A stretch of DNA of 64,000 bases from Io17-Chloro-G2 sp965226825 (GCA_965226825.1 CBDDED010000003.1:1674001-1738000), one strand, 5' to 3'. Shown: positions 40,825 through 50,525, numbered from the stretch's first letter. Notes: generated from the sequence alone by a model not told the origin. Numbers and translations: made by a program.

Positions 40825-42183
40825 ATGACCGACAGGGAAGAAATCCGCCAACGCATGAAGGACGACGGCGTCCGTTTTCTGCTGGCCCAGTTTGTAGACC
40901 TGAACGGCTCTCCCAAAGTCAAAATGGTGCCGGTGGAACATTTCGAGGACATACTGGACGACGGCGCGGGCTTCGCGGGCGCATCCCTGCCAGGCATGGG
41001 ACAGGGGCCGCACGCCCACGACATGATGGCCCGCATCGATCTCGATTCATACACCTACATCCCCTGGGACGACGGGCTGGCCAGGTTCGCCAGCGACCTG
41101 TTCGTCGACGGCGAACCACACATGTTCTGCCCCCGACAACACCTCAAGGCGGCCCTGAACGACGCTCGTGCCCAGGGCTACGTCTTCAACGTTGGCATCG
41201 AGCCGGAGCATTTCCTGGTTACGAAGAACGCCGACGGCTCGATCCAGATATGGGATCCCAACGACATGGATTCCCTGCGCAAGCCGTGCTACGACTTCAA
41301 GGGCATCGCCAACGTAATGGGCTACCTGCGCGACATGATGGAAGCGATGAGCCGCATCGGTTGGGACGCCTACCAGTCCGACCACGAGGACGGCAACGGG
41401 CAGTATGAGATCAACTTCCACTACTCCGACGCGCTGACCACCGCCGACCGCTACACTTTCTTCAAGATGATGACCAGCCAGTACGCCCAGCGGCACGGGG
41501 CCATCGCCACCCACATGGCCAAGCCGTTCACCAACCGGACCGGCAGCGGCGGCCACATCCACTATCACCTGGCCGACTCCGAAACCGGCGAAAACCTGTT
41601 CCTGGACGAAAACGACCGGCGCGGCCTAGGCCTGTCCCAAACCGCATATCACTTCATCGGCGGCATCTTCGACCACGCTCCGGCGCTGTGCTGCGTGATG
41701 TCGCCGACGGTCAACTGCTACAAGCGGCTGCAGGTCGGCCCGGCGTTGATCGGTTCGTCCTCGGGTTTCCTCTGGACGCCCGCCTTCGTGTCCTACGGCG
41801 ACAACAACCGCACGCAGATGATCCGCACCGCCGGCCCCGGCCACCTGGAAGACCGCACCATGTCGTCGGCCTGCAACCCCTACTTGGCCTTCGGGGCCTA
41901 CCTGGCCGCCGGGCTGGACGGCATCCGCCGCCAACTCGATCCCGGCGAACCCAACCTGGGCAACCTCTACGACCTGGGCATCGACGAAATCCGCCGCCAG
42001 GGCATCCGCACCCTGCCCCAATCCCTGGCGGAGTCGCTGGCCGAACTAAAAGCCGACCCCGTAGTCAAGGACTCTCTCGGCGTCATCTACGATGAGTTTG
42101 TCGACCAGAAGGAAGCAGAGTGGCGCGAATTCCACCGCCAGGTAACGCCGTGGGAGATAGAGCGGTATCTGACGCTGTTTTAG
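40825..42183 (+). CDS. glnT: GlnT-type glutamine synthetase family protein, probable gamma-glutamylmethylamide synthetase (GmaS)
   Basis: The glutamine synthetase fold with FLLAQFVDLNGSPKVKMVPV near the start and the active-site strands NVGIEPEHFLV, NGQYEINFHYSDAL, TGSGGHIHYHLAD and NCYKRLQVGPALIGS. The 452-residue length is typical of the GlnT/GmaS clade, not the long GSIII. ATP-dependent amidation of glutamate with ammonia or methylamine is expected. The surrounding glxBCD and sox-type genes argue for methylamine as substrate. No adenylylation Tyr motif is evident. AAGGAG is 11 bases before the ATG. Confidence 0.88.
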   Translation: MTDREEIRQRMKDDGVRFLLAQFVDLNGSPKVKMVPVEHFEDILDDGAGFAGASLPGMGQGPHAHDMMARIDLDSYTYIPWDDGLARFASDLFVDGEPHMFCPRQHLKAALNDARAQGYVFNVGIEPEHFLVTKNADGSIQIWDPNDMDSLRKPCYDFKGIANVMGYLRDMMEAMSRIGWDAYQSDHEDGNGQYEINFHYSDALTTADRYTFFKMMTSQYAQRHGAIATHMAKPFTNRTGSGGHIHYHLADSETGENLFLDENDRRGLGLSQTAYHFIGGIFDHAPALCCVMSPTVNCYKRLQVGPALIGSSSGFLWTPAFVSYGDNNRTQMIRTAGPGHLEDRTMSSACNPYLAFGAYLAAGLDGIRRQLDPGEPNLGNLYDLGIDEIRRQGIRTLPQSLAESLAELKADPVVKDSLGVIYDEFVDQKEAEWREFHRQVTPWEIERYLTLF

Positions 42184-42220
42184 TCGTGCGCTTCTTGGTG
42201 TACAAATCAAAGAGGCAACG

Positions 42221-42691
42221 ATGAAGGTCCCTACAGAGTATCAATTGTGCGATCCGACGGTTCAATCTCTTCGCACATTAGGTGGGACCGGTTCGATACA
42301 GGACATTGCCCAGAATGTTATCCACCGGATGCGATTGCCGGATGAGTTGGTTCGGCGCCCGCATGGGAATAGCCGCCAAACGGAGCTAGAGTATCGACTT
42401 GCTTGGGCCCGTACCATCCTGAAGACCTGCGGTCTCATATACAACCCAAAGCGTGGCGTTTGGGTTTTGACTGAGGAAGGTTCCCACCAACCGGTGATTG
42501 ATTCCGCAGAGATTCGAAGATTCTACTTGGAGCATCGGACCATTAGCAGTGATACAGTGACGGAGGCTATTGCTCCCCCTCCATATCCGTCCGATTCAAC
42601 GGAAGACGATGACTGGAATCGTCTGACCATCCAACAATTTTTCGCCCAGTATGCCGACGCAGACTCCATATACGACGACATTGGTAGGTAG
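42221..42691 (+). CDS. Mrr N-terminal-like winged-helix protein without nuclease domain
   Basis: 156 residues. The first ~90 (SLRTLGGTGSIQDIAQNVIH ... AWARTILKTCGLIYNPKRGVWVLTEEG) match the pattern of the Mrr_N winged-helix domain found in type IV restriction systems. The expected catalytic Mrr_cat domain is absent; the C-terminal 60 residues are acidic and unrecognised. Base composition looks visibly poorer in GC than its neighbours, and it breaks a metabolic gene run between glnT and soxD. It may be a captured regulator or a remnant. AGAGG precedes the ATG. Confidence 0.65.
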   Translation: MKVPTEYQLCDPTVQSLRTLGGTGSIQDIAQNVIHRMRLPDELVRRPHGNSRQTELEYRLAWARTILKTCGLIYNPKRGVWVLTEEGSHQPVIDSAEIRRFYLEHRTISSDTVTEAIAPPPYPSDSTEDDDWNRLTIQQFFAQYADADSIYDDIGR

Positions 42692-42739
42692 CCCTACCCG
42701 AATGGCCGAATTGAAACTCCCGTCAATACGGACGCAGAA

Positions 42740-43024
42740 TTGTCCTTCCTTCTGAAATGCCCCAACTGCGGGGAGCGCAGCGCCGACGAGTTCCGCTTTG
42801 GTGGCGAGGTTGTTTCGCGGCCTTCGCCCGGAGCGGCCGCGAGCGAATGGAGCAGCTTTTTCTATTTCCGGCCCAACGCCGCGGGGGTGCAGCAGGAATG
42901 GTGGAACCACCGTTACGGCTGCCGCCGTTGGTTCTATGCACGCCGCGATACGACCACCAACGAGGTGCGCGAGACCTTCTGGCCGGGCGATTCACCCAAT
43001 CCGGCATCGGGAAACGGGGGCTGA
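42740..43024 (+). CDS. soxD: Sarcosine oxidase delta subunit-like protein (N-methylglutamate dehydrogenase subunit)
   Basis: A ~94-residue zinc-ribbon subunit. LKCPNCGERSADEFRFGGEV is the SoxD opening with the CxxC zinc pair. EWWNHRYGCRRWFYARRDTTTNE carries the H..GC..W(F/L)...RDT family ending. No ATG lies in frame, so TTG at 42740 is the likely start, with a weak ribosome site. It belongs to the four-subunit enzyme whose alpha, gamma and beta genes follow; in methylamine users this role is named mgdB. Confidence 0.85.
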   Translation: MSFLLKCPNCGERSADEFRFGGEVVSRPSPGAAASEWSSFFYFRPNAAGVQQEWWNHRYGCRRWFYARRDTTTNEVRETFWPGDSPNPASGNGG

Positions 43025-43135
43025 CTCGGCATACATCTCGGCACCACACAGATTTTCAGGATATGGCCGGTTCGTCGCTCCCAATTCGACATCGGTACTC
43101 CACTGAGGCTTCAGAGAGCGAAAGCTCCTAGCGAT

Positions 43136-46114
43136 ATGCCCAGCAGCAACAACACACGCCAGCGGCGCCTCGAACCCCAACCGGGCGAGGGGATTGACCG
43201 GTCTGACCCGGTGGAGTTCGAGTTTGACGGACGCCGGGTCCAGGGCTTCCAGGGCGACACCGTGGCCTCGGCGCTGTACGCCGCTGGGACCCGCGTCTTC
43301 AGCCGCAGCTTCAAGTATCACCGGCCGCGGGGCCTCCTCTGTTGCGCCGCCGCCTGCCCCAACTGCCTGGTGAACGTTGGCGGTGACCCCAACGTGCGCG
43401 CCTGCGCCCGTGCCGTGGAGCCAGGCCTCCAAGTGCGAAGCCAGAACGCCTGGCCGTCGTTGGGGTTCGACCTGCTGTCGCTGCTGGACCGGCTGCACTG
43501 GCTGATGCCCGTCGGTTTCTACTACAAGGCCCTGCACCGGCCCAAGGCGCTGTGGTTGCTGGCGCGGCGGGTCATCCGGCGCGTCGGCGGGCTGGGCAGC
43601 ATCGATGTCAATGCAACCTACCAACCGGAATTCAGCAGCCGCAACCTGCACGTCGACGTCGCCGTAGTCGGGGGCGGCCCAGCCGGAATTGCAGCGGCTT
43701 TGGCGGCGGCCGATGCCGGGGCCAACGTTGCCATGATCGACGACCAACCCAAGCTCGGCGGCCACCTTCGCTTCAGCCGCCAACCTGTGAACATCCTCGG
43801 CGACGGAGAGAGCAGACCGGCACGTGAGATGGCCCAGGGACTGGCCGAGACGATTGCCCGGTCACCCAACATCGAGACTTTCAGCAACGCTACGGCATTT
43901 GGCCTGTACCAGGGCAACCTCGTGGCCGTCCTAACCAACGAGGGCCTGATTCGTGTCCGGGCGAAACAGGTGACGCTGGCAACCGGCGCCCGCGAAGCGC
44001 CGTTGCTTTTCGAGAACAACGACCTGCCGGGGGTTATGTTAACCTCGGCCGCTAGGCGGCTTGTGACGCTGTACGGTGTCCGCCCCGGCCGAGAGGCGGT
44101 AGTAGCAATCGAGTCGCCTGATGGGTCGGAGGATGCCTACGAGACCGCGCTGGAACTGCTGGACGCCGGAGTGCGCGTCGCTGCGGTGGTCGACGCTTCC
44201 GAAACGGCATCCGGGGAAGCAACCGAGGCGGTGCGAGCGCGCGGGGTAACTATTCTGACCGGCCATCGGGTCGTCCGGGCTGCAGGGCGCGGGCACGTCA
44301 AGGCAGCCCTCATCGTACCCGTTGGCGACACTGATAACTCCGCCGCTCGCAAGATCAAGTGCGACCTCCTTTGTATGTCGGGTCCGTCCCAACCGGTGGA
44401 CGCGCTGCTTCACCAGGCGGATGCGTCCCGGCCGGGGGTAACGCTGGCCGGAGGCGTCAACGGAGCTAGCGGACTGGACGAAATAAACCGCCAGGGAAGG
44501 GAGGCCGGAGCCCGTGCCGCCAGCACTTCCATTGGCAATTCTCCGAGCTTGTCAGCAGATGCCCCACCGTTGGACCCGGCAACCTATGCTCTGCCCGCCG
44601 TGCCTCAGGGGAAGGGCGCACGCACCTACCTCTGTTTCTGCGAAGACGTTTCAGTTCACGACATCGAACAGGCCATCGGCGAGGGCTTCGCCGACGTGCA
44701 GATATTGAAGCGTTACACCACGGCCACCATGGGGCCGTGTCAGGGGAAGATGTGCGGGGGCGCCCTGGCGGCCATCTGCGCGGCCCACGCCGGGGCGACA
44801 ATCCTTTCATCTTTGCCGCATGGGCAAGGCGGCGGCGAAGAATTATCTCAACACACCGGTCAACAAATGGAAGGGATCAGACCCGGTTTCCATACCGGAG
44901 ACTACTTCACCACTTCGAGACCGCCCTATCAGCCGGTGCCGCTGGCGGTACTGGCCGGGCGGGAGCGGATGCCGCTCAAGCGGACGCCGTTGGACCGCAT
45001 ACACCGCGAGTTGGGCGCGGCGATGGTCGAGTCGGGGCCGTGGCAGCGGCCACACAGCTACGGCTCCCCTGCCGACGAATGCGCCGCCGTCCGGGAACGC
45101 GTGGGAATCATTGACGTTGGCACCCTGGGCAAGCTGGAGGTCCTGGGCCGGGATGCCCCGCAGCTGCTGGACCGGCTTTATACTCACCGGTTCTCCGACC
45201 TGCCCGTGGGACGAATCCGCTATGGCCTGATGACCTCCGACAACGGAGTGATCTTCGACGACGGAACGGTTACCCGCCTGGCGGCCGACCGCTACTTCGT
45301 CACCACCACCTCGGGCAATGCCGACCTGGTTGAAGAGTGGTTCAACTGGTGGAATCCGCCGCCTAACGCCGAAGGAGCGAATGGAACCACCAACTGCACC
45401 CACGTGGTCAACGTTACTGCCGCCTATGGCGCGGTGAACGTCGCGGGCCCCAGGGCCAGGGAAACCTTGTCCAAGCTCACCGAGCTCGATCTCTCCAACG
45501 ACGGCTTCCGCTACATGCGCTCGGCCCGGGGCGAAGTTGCCGGTGTGCCATGCCTGCTATTGCGCATCGGCTTCGTGGGTGAAACGGGTTGGGAGGTCCA
45601 CTTCCCGGCCGAGTACGGCGAGCACATGTGGCACGCCATCATGGAGGCAGGGCGAGACTTCGGCATCGCACCCTTCGGCCTTGAAGCGCAGCGGATTCTG
45701 CGTCTGGAAAAGGGCCACATCATTGTCGGGCAGGACACCGATGCGACTTCCACGCCGCTGAACGCGGGTTCTGAGTGGGCGGTTCGTTTCGACAAGAATG
45801 ACTTCATCGGGCGCGACGGGCTGGCAATCGCCGCCGCGCGCGGTCCCCAAGAGCGGCTGGTCGGCTTCGTCACACCCAACGCGGATACGCCGGAAGACGG
45901 CACGCCGGTGCTGAGCGGCGGCAGGCCCGTCGGCCGCGTAACCAGCGCACGCATCAGCCCCACGCTCGGCACAGGATTCGGCCTCGCCTGGGTGCCACCT
46001 CACCTGGCCGAGGACGGTGCAACCATCGAAGTGCTGGTCGACCATCGCCCGGTCACCGCCCGCATAACCCTCCAGCCGGTTTACGACCCGGAAGGCAGCA
46101 GGCTGCGAAGCTGA
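43136..46114 (+). CDS. soxA: Sarcosine oxidase alpha subunit-like protein (N-methylglutamate dehydrogenase large subunit)
   Basis: 992 residues in the full SoxA order. The Fer2_4-like N-domain has RSFKYHRPRGLLCCAAACPN. A dinucleotide-binding domain has VAVVGGGPAGIAAALAAADA (about 177) and MLTSAARRL. The Bfd-like cysteine cluster CFCED...GPCQGKMCGG lies near 500-537. A GcvT/aminomethyltransferase fold runs from about 610 to the end (LEVLGRDAPQLLDRLYTHRF; GFVGETGWEVHFP). The GcvT part would catch the released C1 unit on tetrahydrofolate. It starts with ATG at 43136 without an obvious ribosome site. In methylamine users the equivalent is mgdC. Confidence 0.9.
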   Translation: MPSSNNTRQRRLEPQPGEGIDRSDPVEFEFDGRRVQGFQGDTVASALYAAGTRVFSRSFKYHRPRGLLCCAAACPNCLVNVGGDPNVRACARAVEPGLQVRSQNAWPSLGFDLLSLLDRLHWLMPVGFYYKALHRPKALWLLARRVIRRVGGLGSIDVNATYQPEFSSRNLHVDVAVVGGGPAGIAAALAAADAGANVAMIDDQPKLGGHLRFSRQPVNILGDGESRPAREMAQGLAETIARSPNIETFSNATAFGLYQGNLVAVLTNEGLIRVRAKQVTLATGAREAPLLFENNDLPGVMLTSAARRLVTLYGVRPGREAVVAIESPDGSEDAYETALELLDAGVRVAAVVDASETASGEATEAVRARGVTILTGHRVVRAAGRGHVKAALIVPVGDTDNSAARKIKCDLLCMSGPSQPVDALLHQADASRPGVTLAGGVNGASGLDEINRQGREAGARAASTSIGNSPSLSADAPPLDPATYALPAVPQGKGARTYLCFCEDVSVHDIEQAIGEGFADVQILKRYTTATMGPCQGKMCGGALAAICAAHAGATILSSLPHGQGGGEELSQHTGQQMEGIRPGFHTGDYFTTSRPPYQPVPLAVLAGRERMPLKRTPLDRIHRELGAAMVESGPWQRPHSYGSPADECAAVRERVGIIDVGTLGKLEVLGRDAPQLLDRLYTHRFSDLPVGRIRYGLMTSDNGVIFDDGTVTRLAADRYFVTTTSGNADLVEEWFNWWNPPPNAEGANGTTNCTHVVNVTAAYGAVNVAGPRARETLSKLTELDLSNDGFRYMRSARGEVAGVPCLLLRIGFVGETGWEVHFPAEYGEHMWHAIMEAGRDFGIAPFGLEAQRILRLEKGHIIVGQDTDATSTPLNAGSEWAVRFDKNDFIGRDGLAIAAARGPQERLVGFVTPNADTPEDGTPVLSGGRPVGRVTSARISPTLGTGFGLAWVPPHLAEDGATIEVLVDHRPVTARITLQPVYDPEGSRLRS

Positions 46115-46118
46115 CGCT

Positions 46119-46835
46119 ATGACTGCCATAGTTCGCGAACGCCACACTGCTATGTATCACACCCAGTTGGCAATGGGGGCCGTCATGGCCACTGTCGATG
46201 GATGGCAGCTTCCCACTGATTACGGTGACGCGTCACAAGAGGCGGCGCTGCTGCGGGAAACCGTCGGCGTCTCCGACATCAGCCCTGTCGGCAAGCTTAG
46301 GGTCGTCGGCGCCGGCGCCGCGGAGGCCGTCGGTACGCTGATTCCCCGGCTGGTTGGGTTGGCTCCCGGCGCGGTGGGGGAAGTTGACTCGCCCTTCGAC
46401 GGGACCGCCGGCAACCTGGTAGGCGCGTGGCTGACCGCCGACGAGTTGCTGGTGCTGACTCCCACCGGCCAAGCCCAGGCAACAATGGACGTAATGCCAA
46501 ACCTGGATGCCGTTTGCGCCCACGTAGTTGATATTACCTCTGGCCTGTGCGGTGTTTCGATCATCGGCCCGGCCTCAACGCGGCTGCTGAGCCGTATCAC
46601 CGACCTGGACATTTCGCCTCGCGTCATGCCGGACCTCACCTGTGCTCAGGCCCGGTTCGCCGAGGTACAAGGGCTGCTGCTGCGCCGGGACGTCCAAATC
46701 ATACCGGCCTACCAACTCTATGCCGGCAGAGAGTTCGGCGAATACCTCTGGGAAGCCCTGATCGACGCGGCAACAGAAACCGGCGGCGGCCCCGTGGGAA
46801 CCGAAGCGCTTGCCAGGTTCAAAAGTGGAAATTAA
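46119..46835 (+). CDS. soxG: Sarcosine oxidase gamma subunit-like protein (N-methylglutamate dehydrogenase subunit)
   Basis: 238 residues with a reduced GcvT-like fold: GDASQEAALLRETVGVSDIS and PVGKLRVVGAGA at the N-side, VVDITSGLCGVSIIGPAST in the middle. This region is typical of SoxG, the smallest folate-fold subunit. It starts 4 bp after soxA. The beta subunit follows after a 144-bp gap that contains no gene. Confidence 0.85.
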   Translation: MTAIVRERHTAMYHTQLAMGAVMATVDGWQLPTDYGDASQEAALLRETVGVSDISPVGKLRVVGAGAAEAVGTLIPRLVGLAPGAVGEVDSPFDGTAGNLVGAWLTADELLVLTPTGQAQATMDVMPNLDAVCAHVVDITSGLCGVSIIGPASTRLLSRITDLDISPRVMPDLTCAQARFAEVQGLLLRRDVQIIPAYQLYAGREFGEYLWEALIDAATETGGGPVGTEALARFKSGN

Positions 46836-46979
46836 CCACCGACAGCAGATGGGACACGGAGTTTTTCAGGTATTGGGTCGCAGCACATGGACGATTTAAA
46901 CAGCGTCACCGGCGACGGTATTCTACGCGTCACAACTGTTTGGATTCTCCCGGGTAAATCAAGCCTGCGGGATTGAGTA

Positions 46980-48197
46980 GTGTTTCAGGTTTTTAGGAAA
47001 GGCAGGATGTGGGAACGGCGGCCGTTGCGCGACCGCTACCGTGTGGTCATCATTGGCGGCGGTGTGCACGGGCTGGCCACTGCCTACTACCTCACCAAGT
47101 TGGGCGTTAAAGACGTGGCCGTTTTCGACAAAGGTTATCTGGGCGGCGGCGCCAGCGCCCGCACCACGGCGATCATTCGCTCCAACTACCTCACTACCGA
47201 GGGCATCCCCTTCTTTGACGAAAGCGTCAAGCTCTACGAGGGATTATCAAAAGACCTCAACTTCAACATCCTTTTCAACCAGATGGGAAGGCTCGACCTG
47301 GGCCACACCGATGCCGCCGTCTATGCCCTGAGAATGCGCACCGAGTTCAACCGCATCCTGGGCGTGGACAGCCGGATGATCGGCCCTGCCGAAATCAAGC
47401 GGCTGGTGCCATCCATGAGCCTGCGCGAGGGGTTGCCTTACCCCATCATCGGCGCGCTCTACCACCCGCCCTGCGGCGTTGTGCGGCATGACGCCGTGGT
47501 CTGGGGGTTCGCCCGGGGCGCAGACCGCGGAGGAGCGGAGCTTCACCCTTTCACGGAGGTCACCGCCATCGAGCGGGCCAACGGCTGCATCACCGGCGTC
47601 GAGACCGACCGTGGCCCGGTCAAGGCCGAGATCGTGCTCAACGCCACCGCCGGTTGGAGCAGCGAGGTTGCCCGCCTGGCCGGCGTCGATCTCCCCATCA
47701 CGACCCACCCGCTGCAGGTCATGGTAACCGAGCCGCTCAAACCCTTCCTCGACAAGACCATCTCATCAGCCAACCTGCACGCTTACGTGTACCAGACCGA
47801 CCGGGGTGAGGTGGTCATCGGCGGCGGCGTAGACCCGTATCCGTCCTACAGTATGCGCTCGACACTGCCGCCGATGGAGCAACTGGCCGGGCACACGCTG
47901 GAAATGTTCCCCTGTCTGGCCAGGGTCAAGGTGTTGCGGCAGTGGGCCGGCCTGTGCGACATGACGCCGGACTACTCCCCGATAATGGGTCCGGTGGACG
48001 GGCTGGACGGCTTCATCCTTTCCTGCGGCTGGGGCAGTTGGGGATTCAAGGCCGCGCCCGCCGCAGCCAAGAACGTCGCCAGCCTGATCGCCACCGGCCG
48101 GACTCCAGACCTGATCAAGCCTTTTGCCCTGTCCCGGTTCCACGATGGCCGGCTGGTCAACGAGCGGGCCGCGGCGCCCGCAGGCGCCATCCATTAG
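46980..48197 (+). CDS. soxB: Sarcosine oxidase beta subunit-like FAD oxidoreductase (N-methylglutamate dehydrogenase subunit)
   Basis: A DAO-family flavoprotein of ~405 residues. RYRVVIIGGGVHGLATAYYL binds FAD, and GGGASARTTAIIRSNY follows the pattern of SoxB (ARNTTIIRSNY), including the flavin-contact region. The C-terminal ILSCGWGSWGFKAAPAAAKN is the second FAD-binding block. The GTG at 46980 is the furthest start; an ATG at 47007 with AGGAAAGG before it is an equally good choice. It oxidises the N-methyl group of a secondary amine. Gene order here is delta-alpha-gamma-beta, unlike the common beta-delta-alpha-gamma. Confidence 0.88.
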   Translation: MFQVFRKGRMWERRPLRDRYRVVIIGGGVHGLATAYYLTKLGVKDVAVFDKGYLGGGASARTTAIIRSNYLTTEGIPFFDESVKLYEGLSKDLNFNILFNQMGRLDLGHTDAAVYALRMRTEFNRILGVDSRMIGPAEIKRLVPSMSLREGLPYPIIGALYHPPCGVVRHDAVVWGFARGADRGGAELHPFTEVTAIERANGCITGVETDRGPVKAEIVLNATAGWSSEVARLAGVDLPITTHPLQVMVTEPLKPFLDKTISSANLHAYVYQTDRGEVVIGGGVDPYPSYSMRSTLPPMEQLAGHTLEMFPCLARVKVLRQWAGLCDMTPDYSPIMGPVDGLDGFILSCGWGSWGFKAAPAAAKNVASLIATGRTPDLIKPFALSRFHDGRLVNERAAAPAGAIH

Positions 48198-48302
48198 AAT
48201 TCCCCTGGCTACAATCCCTTGGCGGCGCCGGCCCGCAGCGATGCTCACGCCAATTCCAGCCTGGAAATAGGTCCCGGAAATCCAACTCGGAGGCATTCCC
48301 CC

Positions 48303-49706
48303 ATGAGCGAGGATATTTTTTACGCCGACGCCACAGCTTTGGCCCGCCGCATTCGCGACCGTTCACTGTCGCCGGTTGAAGTGGTGCAGGCGCATCTTGA
48401 CCGCATCGAGGCGGTTAATCCCGGTTTGAACGCCCTCATCGCTTTCCCTGACGGCGTCATGGACCGCGCCCGGGAAGCCGAAGCCGCCATTATGCGCGGC
48501 GAGTCCTGGGGGTTGCTGCACGGCGTCCCGTTCACCGTGAAGGACTGCGTGGACACTGCCGGCGTCGTTACTACCCGCGGCTCCCGGCTTTTCGAGACCC
48601 ACGTCCCTACAGCCGACGCCACGGTGGTCCGGCGGCTGAAGGAGGCCGGCGGCATCTTTATCGCCAAGTCCAACATGCCTGAATTCGCCCTGTGGTGGGA
48701 AACCGACAACCTGGTTTACGGGCGCACCGAGAACCCCTGGATGACCGGGCGCACCCCCGGTGGTTCCAGCGGTGGAGAAGCCGCCGCCGTCGCCTCGGGT
48801 ATGTCGCCGCTGGGCATCGGCAGCGATGTCGGGGGCTCCATTCGCGAGCCGGCGAACTACTGCGGCATCGTCGGACTCAAGGCTACCCACGGCCGCATCC
48901 CCCTGACCGGGCACTGGCCCGAGACCCTGCTGCGGTTCATGCACGTCGGCCCCATCGTCCGCAGCGTCGGAGACGCCGCCCTGGCCCTGAACCTGATGGC
49001 CGGACCGGACGGCATCGACCACTACGCCCTTCCAATGCCTATTCCCGAGCTTTCCCAGTTAGATGCGCCTGCCGGGCTCCGGGTGGCCTGGTGCGCGGAG
49101 GGCCCGTTCGCACCTGTGGACCAGGAGGTGCAGAACACGGTCGGCGCCGCCGCCGCAGCGCTGGGTGAGCTGGGCTGCGCGGTCGAGCCGGTTGAACTGG
49201 AAGGCTGGCAGGACTGGCCGGGGCAGCAGATTTCCGCCCGGATATTCTCCGCTGAGGGAAGCCGGTACCTGGATCCGATAATCGAGGGCCGCCGGGAACT
49301 GCTGGCCCAATCGATGCAGCGCCGATTGAGCATCCCGTTGCCCGGCTACGACGAATACCTGGAAGCGATGGAACAAGTGGAGTCGCTGCGGGCCGCGATG
49401 GCATTGCTGTTCACTCGTTTCGACCTGCTGCTTTGTCCCACCGGGCCGGTGACAGCCCATCCCCACGACACCCGCCGCCACGAAATCGGGGAAGAGACTG
49501 CGCCGCCCCGCCACGCCCTGACCTGCACGGTCCCCTTCGACCTCACGGGCTCCCCCGCGCTTTCCGTGCCCTTCGGCCTCAGCAGCAATGGGCTGCCCAT
49601 CGGCGTCCAACTAGTGGGACGCCACTTCGAAGAAGCAAATGTCCTGCGGGCCGGCGCCGCCCTGGAAGACCTGCACCGCCCCCACCGGACCCGCCCGCCC
49701 CTCTAG
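48303..49706 (+). CDS. Amidase signature family protein
   Basis: The Ser-cisSer-Lys amidase fold. VPFTVKDCVD carries the catalytic Lys80, TPGGSSGGEAAAVASGMSPL the cis-Ser, and GSDVGGSIREPANYCGIVGLK the nucleophile region. The ATG at 48303 has GGAGG about 9 bases upstream; the frame is open to 48219 without homology. It follows soxB by 105 bp and may belong to the same operon, perhaps releasing amine or ammonia from an amide substrate. GatA is less likely because GatB and GatC are absent. Confidence 0.88.
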   Translation: MSEDIFYADATALARRIRDRSLSPVEVVQAHLDRIEAVNPGLNALIAFPDGVMDRAREAEAAIMRGESWGLLHGVPFTVKDCVDTAGVVTTRGSRLFETHVPTADATVVRRLKEAGGIFIAKSNMPEFALWWETDNLVYGRTENPWMTGRTPGGSSGGEAAAVASGMSPLGIGSDVGGSIREPANYCGIVGLKATHGRIPLTGHWPETLLRFMHVGPIVRSVGDAALALNLMAGPDGIDHYALPMPIPELSQLDAPAGLRVAWCAEGPFAPVDQEVQNTVGAAAAALGELGCAVEPVELEGWQDWPGQQISARIFSAEGSRYLDPIIEGRRELLAQSMQRRLSIPLPGYDEYLEAMEQVESLRAAMALLFTRFDLLLCPTGPVTAHPHDTRRHEIGEETAPPRHALTCTVPFDLTGSPALSVPFGLSSNGLPIGVQLVGRHFEEANVLRAGAALEDLHRPHRTRPPL

Positions 49707-49982
49707 GGAAACGGGGCTATTGTTATTCTGGGAAAGCAGCTTCCGGGCGTGGGCAACAATGGTGTGGATTAGCTAGAAGTAGCCACGAGCCGTTTGGGAT
49801 TACCTGCCCGGTAACCGGGTCAGGTGAGACAGAGAGCACACTTGAGGGACAATCTGAATTTGCTGTCTCCGCCCCACAATGCGCCTCTCGCAAATGTATA
49901 GAATGACGCGATACGGGCGATGCCCACGGGAAAATCCTGTGTGGCGCCGACGTAAAACGGGCAAGGTGGATGCGTTGACGGC

Positions 49983-50525
49983 TTATGCCGGGGGAGGCGA
50001 AGTCCCACCGATACGCAGAGCCCAAAAGACTAACGCATTTATGATAGCCACTGGAATTAGCGCTATGAGGACCACGGCAAAAGCCCGGAAAGTAGAGGTG
50101 TAATCCAGGCTTTGCCTTATGGCAACCACCATGGCGGCCAGTTGCCAGAAGAATGCGACCACGAGAATGATGGCCCCGAGTATTGGTATGAAGACGAGGA
50201 CAGTCAGAATTCCAGGGGTTTGCGCAAAACCCGTGCCCCGGGCCAACTGACCCCAGTCTGCTTGGGTCTCTTGAGTTCCCAGGATTTTGCTTCCGACGAA
50301 CCAGGCGACGAATGCCCACACAGACCAGGACAACACTCCCCTGATTACTCCAAAAACCACTCCCTTGAGCAGGTCGGAGTCGCCCGTCAGCACAGTGCCA
50401 ACGCCGCTGGCGATGGAAACGATGATTACCACAAGCATCGCTTGCAACGTGGCGCCCGAGTCGTGTTCCACATCCTCGAAGGTGGCTACATTCAAACGGG
50501 CGGCGCCCAACATTCTCGCCAGCAT
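49983..50525 (-). CDS. Yip1 family membrane protein
   Basis: About 180 residues with five hydrophobic segments (LQAMLVVIIVSIASGVGTVL; GVVFGVIRGVLSWSVWAFVAW; GILTVLVFIPILGAIILVVAFF; FRAFAVVLIALIPVAIINALV). The N-terminal block FEDVEHD followed by a long TM pair is the usual bacterial YIP1 layout. The ATG at 50525 has GAGAGG upstream; the TTG at 50540 is less likely. Function in bacteria is not established. The preceding gap 49707-49982 has no gene. Confidence 0.75.
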   Translation of the reverse strand: MLARMLGAARLNVATFEDVEHDSGATLQAMLVVIIVSIASGVGTVLTGDSDLLKGVVFGVIRGVLSWSVWAFVAWFVGSKILGTQETQADWGQLARGTGFAQTPGILTVLVFIPILGAIILVVAFFWQLAAMVVAIRQSLDYTSTFRAFAVVLIALIPVAIINALVFWALRIGGTSPPPA

